Positions 6,882-14,206 of a DNA stretch of 38,695 bases are shown piece by piece. How positions within the stretch are numbered: the stretch's first letter is position 1; every line of letters begins with the position of its first letter. Source of the stretch: an uncultured Bacillota bacterium (GTDB lineage Bacteria; Bacillota_I; Bacilli_A; RF39; UBA660); contig CAMBIR010000012.1 in the NCBI GenBank assembly GCA_945867665.1, forward strand, positions 1-38,695, read 5' to 3'. Position numbers and translations under genes: made by a program. The notes beneath the pieces are model-generated. The model was not told the origin of the DNA. It saw nothing but the letters and a program-made list of their open reading frames with translations, and ran no database searches.

Positions 6882-7562
6882 ATGAGGAAAAAAATATTAT
6901 TTGTAGTAATAATTTTATTAGTAGTAAATCCAAAATTTGTTTATGCCGGACGGGGATGTTGTTCCCATCATGGAGGTCAAAATTATTGTGGAAGTGATGG
7001 GTATTGGTATTGTAATGATGGCTCTAAAAGTCCAACTTGTAGATGTAGTGGAGGAAGTTCTAGTAACTCTAATAATTCTTTTAGTTATCAAAAAAAAGAA
7101 ATATATGGATGTACAGACAAAAATGCCTATAATTATAATCCCTCAGCCACCACAAATGATGGAAGTTGTATTCAAAAAATTTATGGATGTACCAATAAAG
7201 AAGCATTTAATTATAACGAAAAAGCAAATGTTGACAATCATTCTTGTATAGACAAAGTCTATGGTTGTATAGATATTAGTGCCATAAATTATAATAAACA
7301 GGCTAACACTAAAGATGGCAGTTGCTTATATCAAGAAAAAAGAACAGAGAAGAAAAAGATAAAATACAAAACCAAGAAAAAGTATAGTTTCTTTAGAAAA
7401 GAAGGAAAAGTAATTCAAAAAGGAAAGAATGGAAAAAAAGAAATCACTTACCAAATTACAAGAAATGAAAGCAAAGAAGTAGTTGAAAAAAAGAAATTAA
7501 GTGAAAAAATTCTAGTAAAACCAACGCCTAAGATTGTATCAACCAAAAGCAGGAAAAAATAG
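6882..7562 (+). CDS. Secreted protein with three YGC..NYN..DGSC repeats and a C-terminal G5-like domain
   Basis: This 226-residue protein has an N-terminal signal peptide (hydrophobic to about residue 22, VYAG). A Cys/His/Gly-rich stretch (GRGCCSHHGG, WYCNDGS) and a Ser/Asn linker follow. Three consecutive units of about 22-25 residues then occur between residues 75 and 150, each YGC(T/I)-x-A-NYN-x-A-x-D-SC. This motif is better known from secreted proteins of Bacteroidetes and marine bacteria. The C-terminal part (about 155-220) resembles a G5 domain: IKYKTKKK, then GKVIQKGKNGKKEITY, then ESKEVVEKKKLSEK. G5 domains occur in cell-wall-binding proteins. Expected to be exported; the repeat Cys may form disulfides. 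Ribosome site is weak (GAGG). Confidence 0.75.
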   Translation: MRKKILFVVIILLVVNPKFVYAGRGCCSHHGGQNYCGSDGYWYCNDGSKSPTCRCSGGSSSNSNNSFSYQKKEIYGCTDKNAYNYNPSATTNDGSCIQKIYGCTNKEAFNYNEKANVDNHSCIDKVYGCIDISAINYNKQANTKDGSCLYQEKRTEKKKIKYKTKKKYSFFRKEGKVIQKGKNGKKEITYQITRNESKEVVEKKKLSEKILVKPTPKIVSTKSRKK

Positions 7563-7585
7563 CACCCGTATGATGCTATCTTTTT
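7559..7585 (+). terminator. Terminator of the repeat-protein gene
   Basis: ATAGCA (7559-7564) and TGCTAT (7574-7579), then C and TTTTT. The left arm overlaps the stop codon. Confidence 0.75.
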
Positions 7586-7684
7586 AATTAATCTAGATCT
7601 CTATCAGTATTTTCATAGTATTAAAATAAGATATTCTTTTTTTAATATTTATAGTATAATAAAAATACTTAAGGAGGAACTTAC

Positions 7685-8962
7685 GTGAAAGAGAAGTATT
7701 ATGAATTTACAACAACATTTGCGATGGGAATCATTTTCTTATTTGTAGGAATGATTTTAGCAATTGGAAAGGATGGACTTTACCAAAGCATTATCTCTAC
7801 CATTATCTTTCTTTTGTGGGGAAATGCTTTTGTCCAACTAGTTCGCCTTTATTTCAGACACCAAAGTAAAGAAAAAAAGAAAAAAGCCTTAATTTCTTGC
7901 TTATTCCATCTCATTCTCTGTCTCTTTTTTGCACTTCTTCCTGATTTTATTTTAGGTCTAGCTCCTATTCTTTTTTCTCTCTATTTAACTATTCTAGGAA
8001 TAAGTCAGTATATCATGGGGTATTTAGAAATTAAAACCAAAGAAAATTTTGGCGTTCGCTACTTCTTATTAGGTTGTATCTACTTAGCAATCGCGATTCC
8101 CATTATCTTATCTCCTTTAGGAAAACTAGATAATTTTCTAATCTGCTTAGTTATATATGCCATATTCTTAGGTCTATCCTTCATCTGGGATGCCTTAATT
8201 CAAATAATTCCAATAAACACCAAAAATAAATTTAAAAGAAAAATAAAAATAACGCTTCCTAAAATCATAGAAGCCATTATTCCCTATAGAGTTATGATAG
8301 ATATTAATAGAAATCTCGAAGTAAAAGAACAAAGCTATTCCTACCATAATCCAAATGATAAAACCGTAAATCTAAATATCTTAATTCATACCTCTAATCG
8401 AGGATTTAATCGAATGGGGCATATTGATATTTACTTTGACAATAAAGTAATCTCTTACGGTTGCTACGACGAAGGATCTAGATATGTTGGAGAATTATTC
8501 GGAGATGGTGTCTTATTTCTTGCTAAAAGTAAAAAAGAATACATTAACTTCTGCATTGATAATAGCAAAAAAACCATCTTTGATTTTGGTATTCATCTAA
8601 CAGATACAGAAAAGAAAAAAGTAGCGTTAAGAATAGAAGAACTATTAAAAAATACTTACCCTTGGAATCATAAAACTGATAAAAACTATCGTAATGGAAA
8701 AAGTTATGCCGCTAAACTCTATAAAAGAACTTCCGCTAAATTCTATAAATTTAAATCGGGAAAATATAAAACTTATTATGTTTTAGGTACCAATTGCTGT
8801 TTCTTAGCGGACGATATTATTGGAAAAAGTGGCATGGATATCTTATCCATTAATGGACTAATCACACCAGGAACCTATTATGATTATTTAAATAGAAAAT
8901 TAAAAGGAAAAAATAGTAATATTATTTATAAAGAAATTTATAACAAAGATAGAAGAGCGTGA
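7685..8962 (+). CDS. Multi-helix membrane domain (HdeD-like) fused to a permuted papain-like (NlpC/P60 superfamily) domain
   Basis: GTG start at 7685 after AAGGAGGAA; TATAAT at 7655-7660. The first ~190 of 425 residues form about six to seven helices in pairs resembling HdeD/DUF308 proteins. The C-terminal ~220 residues are soluble. They contain MGHIDIYFDNKVISYG, with His near residue 246, and TNCCFLADDI with Cys near 371-372. A His motif before a Cys motif is the order of circularly permuted NlpC/P60 (LRAT/YiiX-like) hydrolases, which act on amide or ester bonds of peptides or lipids. The membrane anchor suggests a lipid or envelope substrate. Domain calls rest on motif recognition only, and no enzymatic activity is proven. 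The methyltransferase gene follows after 4 bases. Confidence 0.6.
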   Translation: MKEKYYEFTTTFAMGIIFLFVGMILAIGKDGLYQSIISTIIFLLWGNAFVQLVRLYFRHQSKEKKKKALISCLFHLILCLFFALLPDFILGLAPILFSLYLTILGISQYIMGYLEIKTKENFGVRYFLLGCIYLAIAIPIILSPLGKLDNFLICLVIYAIFLGLSFIWDALIQIIPINTKNKFKRKIKITLPKIIEAIIPYRVMIDINRNLEVKEQSYSYHNPNDKTVNLNILIHTSNRGFNRMGHIDIYFDNKVISYGCYDEGSRYVGELFGDGVLFLAKSKKEYINFCIDNSKKTIFDFGIHLTDTEKKKVALRIEELLKNTYPWNHKTDKNYRNGKSYAAKLYKRTSAKFYKFKSGKYKTYYVLGTNCCFLADDIIGKSGMDILSINGLITPGTYYDYLNRKLKGKNSNIIYKEIYNKDRRA

Positions 8963-8966
8963 TCAA

Positions 8967-9743
8967 ATGACAAATCATACCAAATTATTAGAAAATTACT
9001 ACAATAAATTTAATGAAGATAAAAGACTAAATTCAAGAAGAGGTCAAGTAGAATTTACAACAAATTTAAAATATATTGAAAAATATATTCCCTTAGGGGC
9101 TAAAATTTTAGATGTCGGAGCCGGCACTGGAAAATATAGCTTATACCTAGATAAATTAGGCTACGATGTAGAAGCAGTAGAATTAGTAAAACAGAATCTA
9201 AATGTCATCAAAAAGAAAAAACCAACCCTAAAAAGTTATTTAGGAAATGCCCTAGATTTATCATTTTTAAAAGAAAATACTTATGATGCTATTCTCCTTT
9301 TTGGTCCAATCTATCATCTAAAAAAAAGAAGTGAACAATTAAAAGCAATTGAAGAAGCAAAAAGATTATTAAAGCCAAATGGCCTTCTCTTTATTTCTTA
9401 TTGCATGAATGAATATGCCATCATCACCCATGGCTTTAAGGATGGAAACATTTTAACATCTATTGCTTCTGGAAAAGTAGACGAGAATTTTCATATTTTA
9501 GAAAAAGGAAATGAACTATATGATTATGTTCGATTAGAAGATATTAATTTCATCCAAGAAAAATCTAATTTAAAACGTCTAAAACTAGTCTCCTCCGATG
9601 GAGCAAGCAGCTATATCAAAGATACCTTAAATAAAATGGACCAAAGCACTTTTGAAGTATTTTTAAACTATCACTTAAAAACTTGTGAAAGACAAGAACT
9701 CTTAGGAGCATCTACCCATATTTTAGATATTTTAAAAAAATAG
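8967..9743 (+). CDS. Class I SAM-dependent methyltransferase
   Basis: This 258-residue protein has the Rossmann methyltransferase pattern: motif I ILDVGAGTGKYSLYL near residue 47, an acidic end of strand 2 (VEAVELV), motif IV region YDAILLFGPIYHL near 110, and RLLKPNGLLFISY near 135. The length and lack of a target-recognition domain suit a small-molecule or protein methyltransferase of the Methyltransf_11/25 type; the substrate cannot be inferred. The start lies 4 bases after the previous stop, so it is probably cotranscribed and coupled with the papain-like membrane protein. Confidence 0.9.
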   Translation: MTNHTKLLENYYNKFNEDKRLNSRRGQVEFTTNLKYIEKYIPLGAKILDVGAGTGKYSLYLDKLGYDVEAVELVKQNLNVIKKKKPTLKSYLGNALDLSFLKENTYDAILLFGPIYHLKKRSEQLKAIEEAKRLLKPNGLLFISYCMNEYAIITHGFKDGNILTSIASGKVDENFHILEKGNELYDYVRLEDINFIQEKSNLKRLKLVSSDGASSYIKDTLNKMDQSTFEVFLNYHLKTCERQELLGASTHILDILKK

Positions 9744-9770
9744 TCTTAACCTAGTTGTTTATATTAAGTA

Positions 9771-9815
9771 AAAATTCCTCTTCCTCATAAGATACACTAG
9801 AAAAGGAGGAATTTT
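9771..9815 (+). promoter_or_regulatory. Hairpin that would mask the ribosome site of the CotD-like gene
   Basis: AAAATTCCTC (9771-9780) is an exact complement of GAGGAATTTT (9806-9815), extendable by two more pairs, with a loop of about 21 bases. The right arm contains most of the AGGAGG ribosome site used by ATG 9817. In RNA the stem would hide that site, suggesting structural control of translation. Alternatively it is a leaky terminator of the methyltransferase gene, since only four T follow. Confidence 0.5.
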
Positions 9816-9816
9816 G

Positions 9817-10152
9817 ATGTTTTATAATGATGCCATGGGACGCGATGATTTAGATATTAACATCACCAATCAAAATGTAAATACCAATACAAATGATAAT
9901 ATGAATTATAATGAAGTAGGAGGATATGACATGATGCCTATGCAAGGAAATGTCATGAGTCCAATTGTAGAACCAGGAAGAGAAAGAATTGTAAATAGAA
10001 CCTTCATCCACGAAGTACCACATGTATGCCCAATCAATACAAGAATTATTAATAATCATATCTATCGCCATACTTATCAACCAAGATATACTTGCTGTGA
10101 GGAAAATGTTGTTACCCAACAACAATGTGGTTCATGTTGCTGCTTTAAATAA
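9817..10152 (+). CDS. CotD-like spore-coat-type protein
   Basis: This 111-residue protein is rich in Asn, Met, His and Cys, with no membrane segment. Residues ~48-85 read SPIVEPGRERIVNRTF, HEVPHVCPINTRIINNH and RHTYQPRY, matching the His-rich core of CotD-family inner spore coat proteins (PIVxP, VPHxxPxxT, NHxxxxH). The C-terminus is Cys-rich (CCEE, CGSCCC). Start ATG 9817 follows AAAGGAGG. The resemblance is to a short low-complexity core, so spore location is not assured; no other sporulation gene is in this window. Expression may be controlled by the hairpin over the ribosome site. Terminator follows at once. Confidence 0.6.
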   Translation: MFYNDAMGRDDLDINITNQNVNTNTNDNMNYNEVGGYDMMPMQGNVMSPIVEPGRERIVNRTFIHEVPHVCPINTRIINNHIYRHTYQPRYTCCEENVVTQQQCGSCCCFK

Positions 10153-10154
10153 CG

Positions 10155-10177
10155 GAGACTAAAGTCTCTTTTTTTTT
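10155..10177 (+). terminator. Terminator of the CotD-like gene
   Basis: GAGAC (10155-10159), TAAA loop and GTCTC (10164-10168), followed by nine T. Confidence 0.85.
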
Positions 10178-10252
10178 AAGATAAACTAATGACTTTTTCT
10201 TAAATTTTTGTTAAAATTAAAACAATTAAAGCAAAAAAAGGAGAAGATGGTT

Positions 10253-10726
10253 ATGGAAGTAGAAAAAATTAATGAGATGACTAATTTAAAATGTGATGAT
10301 GGCGTTATTGCAATCACTAAAGAAGGGGAAGTATTAGTATCCAGAAGAAATCAAATAAATGCTAGACATTGGTGCTGTCTTGATGAGATAGAAGAATGTC
10401 TAAATTTAAATTCAAACGCTGGAACAGACCAAATGGAACATGCATGGTTTTTAGCAAAAAACGGAATAATTTCTTTACAAATAGTAAAAGATTTAGTATG
10501 TATTATTGTCTCACCAGAAGTCAATATGTTAAAGACAGCACAATTACAAAGATTGTATGAAGTAATAGAAACTAATTTTAGTAATGTTGGAATGTTTGGT
10601 GTAGATTTAGTATCAGAAGACGGGAAACACAAGCCAATTGAAATAGATAATCAATTTGAATATGGAATTAAGCAAATATACCAAATATTTACTCGAAACT
10701 CTTCAGTAAACCACAAAAGAAGATAA
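10253..10726 (+). CDS. Conserved-looking protein of unknown function
   Basis: I do not recognise this 157-residue, probably cytoplasmic protein. ATG 10253 is favoured over ATG 10247 because AAAGGAG (10237-10243) is 9 rather than 3 bases away. Visible features are an N-terminal beta-like segment GVIAITKEGEVLVSRR, a region RHWCCLDEIEECLNL, and a C-terminal IEIDNQFEYGIKQIYQIF. It has four Cys, with no CxxC pair, and no signal peptide. It stands alone between two terminators, so it is a monocistronic gene. Confidence 0.65.
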   Translation: MEVEKINEMTNLKCDDGVIAITKEGEVLVSRRNQINARHWCCLDEIEECLNLNSNAGTDQMEHAWFLAKNGIISLQIVKDLVCIIVSPEVNMLKTAQLQRLYEVIETNFSNVGMFGVDLVSEDGKHKPIEIDNQFEYGIKQIYQIFTRNSSVNHKRR

Positions 10727-10747
10727 TTAAATTTAAAATAAAAATAT

Positions 10748-10767
10748 AGAGCAATTGCTCTTTTTTT
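10748..10767 (+). terminator. Terminator with AGAGC/GCTCT stem
   Basis: AGAGC, AATT loop and GCTCT (10748-10761), then a T run. Confidence 0.85.
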
Positions 10768-10811
10768 CTTTCAAAAATCTGATAAAAGATATATAACTTT
10801 AAACTAGAAAG

Positions 10812-10820
10812 TGTTATAAT
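10812..10820 (+). promoter_or_regulatory. Extended -10 promoter of the P-type ATPase gene
   Basis: TGTTATAAT is an extended -10 element (TGn plus TATAAT) with no good -35. The same element appears before rpmG, the 21380 transporter and, as TGC plus TATAAT, the PBP gene. Confidence 0.65.
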
Positions 10821-10842
10821 AAACATAAAGTAGGTGGTCTTG

Positions 10843-13464
10843 TTGATACAAATATTTGAAATAAAAAAGAAACATCAAAATCTTAAAAATAATGATACCA
10901 AAATATTAGAAAAATACTTAAAACTATCTCAACTAGATGAACAAGAAATATTAATAAAAGAAAAAACAAAAAAAGAAGGACTAGATGCAAAAGAAGCAAA
11001 GTCTAGGTTAGTTCAGGATGGAAAAAACATTGTCATTAAAGAAGAGAAAAGAAGTTTCTTATATTTTTTAATTGCTTCTTTTAAAGATGAATTTATCCTA
11101 ATTCTTTTATTTCTTAGTTTAATTAATTTCTTCTTACAAGATAAATTAGGTTCTCTAATTATCCTAATCATTGCCTTAATTAGTGCTTTAATACGTTTTG
11201 TTCAAGATTATTCTGTAGATAAATTTAATCAAAAATTAAAGTCTAGAATTTATTCAACTACAACAGTACTTAGAAATAATCAGGAATTAGAAGTTAGGGT
11301 AGAAGATGTCGTAAAGGGCGATATAATCAAACTAAATGCAGGAGCAATTATCCCAGCAGATTTAAGAATTATTGAAGCAAAAGACTTATTCTTAAATGAA
11401 TCTGTCTTTACCGGAGAAAGTGCTTTAGTAGAAAAATCTTCTTCCATGAAAAAAGATAGACAAGAAATATTTGCTATTGAAAATATTGCCTTAATGGGTT
11501 CTAGCGTTGTCAGTGGATTAGGAACAGGAGTAGTGATTGAAACAGGATTCTCTACTTATTTAGGTACACTAGGTGGAGAAATTGAAAATAAAAAAGTACA
11601 GACAAATTTTGATTTAGGGATTAAACATATCTCTAATTTGTTAATCAAATATATGATTATTGTATGCCTAGTAGTCGTAATAATTGATGGTGTAATTAAA
11701 AGAAACATCAATGAAGCCTTACTCTTTGCCTTATCGGTTGCTGTAGGCATTACCCCAAGTATGTTACCAATGATTCTAAATGTAAACCTAACCAAAGGAA
11801 GTAGAAGTCTAGCAAAGAAAAAAACATTAGTGAAAAAAATCGAATCAATCCAAAATTTAGGCGCTATTGATATTTTATGTACCGATAAAACAGGCACATT
11901 AACAGAAAATAAAATTATCCTAGAAAAATACATAGATGCCAAAGGAAAAGAAAATAACAGTATTTTAGAATATGCTTACCTCAATAGTTATTATTCTACA
12001 GGAATTAAAAATCTAGTAGATAAAGCCATCCTAGATTATGCTAAAAAAAATAATTTAAATAAGTTAGGTAAAGAGTATGAAAAAATAGATGAAATTCCTT
12101 TTGATTATACGAGAAAAAAACAAACTATCGTAGTGAAAAATGAAGGTGGATATCGGGTAATCACAAAAGGAGCTTTGGAAGAAGTATTATCAAGTTGTAG
12201 CAAAATAAAAATAGATGATGAAGTGAGCCAGATTGATGCATCAAGGAAAAAAATCATAGAAGATAAAGCAATAGAATTAGCAAGTATTGGTATGCAAGTC
12301 CTTGCAATTTCTGAAAAATTAGAATATACAAATTCCAATAGCACTTCAAAAATAGAAAGTGAAATGACGTTTGTAGGCTTTGTTGGTTTCCTAGATCCAG
12401 CCAAAAAAGATGTTAAAAATACTCTTGTCAATCTATCCAAAATAGGAATTCAAACCAAAATGTTAACCGGAGATAACCCTTATGCAACAAAAAATATTTG
12501 TAATCTAGTAGGACTAAACGGCAATGATATCTTATTAGGAAGTGATATAGATAAACTAACCGATGAAGAATTATTAGAAAAAATTGATACAATTGATGTT
12601 TTTGCCAGAATGAATCCTCTTCAAAAAGAAAGAATTGTTTCTCTTTATAAAAGAAAAGGACATGTCGTTGGTTATATGGGAGATGGTGTCAATGACGCCC
12701 CTTCCTTAAATATTGCCGATGTCGGAATATCCGTAAATACTGCTGCCTCTATTGCTAAAGAAGCCAGTGATATCATTATATTAAAACAAAGTCTTAAAGT
12801 AGTATATGATGGAGTAATAGAAGGAAGAAAAGTCTATGGCAATATCATTAAATATATGAAAATGGCCTTAAGTGCCGATTTTGGAGATGTCTTTAGTATT
12901 ATGATTGCAAGTATTTTCCTACCATTCTTACCACTTTTGCCAATTCAAATGCTCCTTCAAGACTTTATCTATGATTTCTCTCAAATTGGTATTCCTTATG
13001 ATAATGTCGATGCCGAATTCTTAAAATCACCTAAAAAATGGGATACCAAAGGAATATCTAGATTTATGAAAGTAATGGGAATTACCAGTTCCTTAATCGA
13101 TGTAATATCATTTATTATTTTCTGGTATTTACTAGGTTATAACACCAACAGTATGGCCTCATATTTCCAAACAGCGTGGTTTGTTACTTGTCTTGTAACA
13201 GAATTGATGATTATATTCAATGTAAGAACTTCTAAAAAGCCCTTTATCGAATCAAACGCAAGTAGTAAACTAAATTACTTAACCATATTTTCACTAGTAT
13301 TAACAATATTTACCCCAATTTTTTTACATAAAATTCCATCATTTCACTTTGAAATATTACCACCATCCTTTTACTTCTACCTAATCATACTCGTTTTATT
13401 CTACTTCTTTATTGTCTCAATCATAAAAAAAATATATATCAAAAAATACCATGAATGGTTATAA
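10843..13464 (+). CDS. mgtA: Magnesium-translocating P-type ATPase (MgtA/MgtB-like, type IIIB)
   Basis: This 873-residue P-type ATPase imports Mg2+ in characterised relatives. Visible in order: an actuator domain with FTGESALVEKS, the M4 segment AVGITPSMLPM typical of Mg ATPases, the phosphorylation site CTDKTGTLTENK (Asp near 348), MLTGDNPYAT, the hinge MGDGVNDAPSLNIADVG, and DFIYDFSQIGIPYDNVD in M6, matching the MgtA signature LLYDVSQ..IPFDNVD. About ten helices, normal length. TTG 10843 is preferred, 4 bases after AGGTGGT; GTG 10834 lies inside that site. No Mg riboswitch structure was recognised in the short leader. The chagasin-like lipoprotein gene follows by 16 bases. Confidence 0.9.
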   Translation: MIQIFEIKKKHQNLKNNDTKILEKYLKLSQLDEQEILIKEKTKKEGLDAKEAKSRLVQDGKNIVIKEEKRSFLYFLIASFKDEFILILLFLSLINFFLQDKLGSLIILIIALISALIRFVQDYSVDKFNQKLKSRIYSTTTVLRNNQELEVRVEDVVKGDIIKLNAGAIIPADLRIIEAKDLFLNESVFTGESALVEKSSSMKKDRQEIFAIENIALMGSSVVSGLGTGVVIETGFSTYLGTLGGEIENKKVQTNFDLGIKHISNLLIKYMIIVCLVVVIIDGVIKRNINEALLFALSVAVGITPSMLPMILNVNLTKGSRSLAKKKTLVKKIESIQNLGAIDILCTDKTGTLTENKIILEKYIDAKGKENNSILEYAYLNSYYSTGIKNLVDKAILDYAKKNNLNKLGKEYEKIDEIPFDYTRKKQTIVVKNEGGYRVITKGALEEVLSSCSKIKIDDEVSQIDASRKKIIEDKAIELASIGMQVLAISEKLEYTNSNSTSKIESEMTFVGFVGFLDPAKKDVKNTLVNLSKIGIQTKMLTGDNPYATKNICNLVGLNGNDILLGSDIDKLTDEELLEKIDTIDVFARMNPLQKERIVSLYKRKGHVVGYMGDGVNDAPSLNIADVGISVNTAASIAKEASDIIILKQSLKVVYDGVIEGRKVYGNIIKYMKMALSADFGDVFSIMIASIFLPFLPLLPIQMLLQDFIYDFSQIGIPYDNVDAEFLKSPKKWDTKGISRFMKVMGITSSLIDVISFIIFWYLLGYNTNSMASYFQTAWFVTCLVTELMIIFNVRTSKKPFIESNASSKLNYLTIFSLVLTIFTPIFLHKIPSFHFEILPPSFYFYLIILVLFYFFIVSIIKKIYIKKYHEWL

Positions 13465-13480
13465 GAAAGGAAAAATAAAA

Positions 13481-14203
13481 ATGAAAAAAAATTTAATCTA
13501 TCTCTTTATTCTACTATCTCTAACAGCGTGCGCAAAAGAAAACAAGGATAAGCCAAACACAAAAGATACAAAACTAGCTACCATTACCTTAGAAGGAAAT
13601 GAAACAACAGGATATACCTGGAATTGTACGGAAGATAATGGTTATTTAAAAATAAAAAGTACTTATCATGAAGAGGACAAAAAAGATGAAAATATGACTG
13701 GAGTAGGAGGAAAGTATACCATTACTTTAACTGGTCTAAAAGAAGGGACGACCTCTTTAATTTGTAATTATAAAAGAAAGTGGGAAGAAAACGCTTTAGA
13801 AACTAGAACTTATTCAATTGAAATTGATAAAAACTTAAAAGTAAAAGTAGGTGATTTTACAACAACTAAGACTAATGCAACAACAGAAAATAGTCAAAAA
13901 GAAAATACAACAACCAATAAAAAATTAAAAACATTTACCTTTGACAATGCTTATGGTACAGAAACAATCGAAGCAGAAGAGGCTCTAACCGCAACCGGAG
14001 CAGCAGGCGCTAGTAATATTATTTTTTACTTAAAAGAAAACAAATTATACCTATATGGCCATGGAGAAGAAGATGAATTATTAGCAGATGATGTCGATAA
14101 AATTTATTATAAAACGACTCATGCTGAACAAATTACGGTAGTCTTAAATAAAAATTCAACAATTAGTAAAGAAAATAGTTATCTTGAATATGAAAGGAAA
14201 TAA
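13481..14203 (+). CDS. Lipoprotein with a chagasin-like (I42) protease-inhibitor domain
   Basis: This 240-residue protein starts at ATG 13481 (AGAAAGGA upstream), with a signal peptide and lipobox LTAC, Cys17 being the lipidated residue. Residues ~32-125 match the chagasin/I42 inhibitor family by its three loops: NETTGYTW (40-47), GVGGKYT in the middle, and YKRKWE in place of the usual RPW. Known I42 members block papain-like cysteine proteases, so it may shield the surface from host or own proteases. A Thr/Asn-rich linker and a second domain (~150-240, FDNAYGTETIEAEEA, IIFYLKENKLYLYG) of unknown type follow. The next gene starts 3 bases on, so it is probably cotranscribed with glycine-rich protein 1. 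Confidence 0.75.
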   Translation: MKKNLIYLFILLSLTACAKENKDKPNTKDTKLATITLEGNETTGYTWNCTEDNGYLKIKSTYHEEDKKDENMTGVGGKYTITLTGLKEGTTSLICNYKRKWEENALETRTYSIEIDKNLKVKVGDFTTTKTNATTENSQKENTTTNKKLKTFTFDNAYGTETIEAEEALTATGAAGASNIIFYLKENKLYLYGHGEEDELLADDVDKIYYKTTHAEQITVVLNKNSTISKENSYLEYERK

Positions 14204-14206
14204 AAT

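Noticed and set aside
10768-10842. Mg2+ riboswitch before mgtA
   Set aside because: Only about 75 bases of AT-rich DNA, mostly promoter; no M-box-like helices visible.
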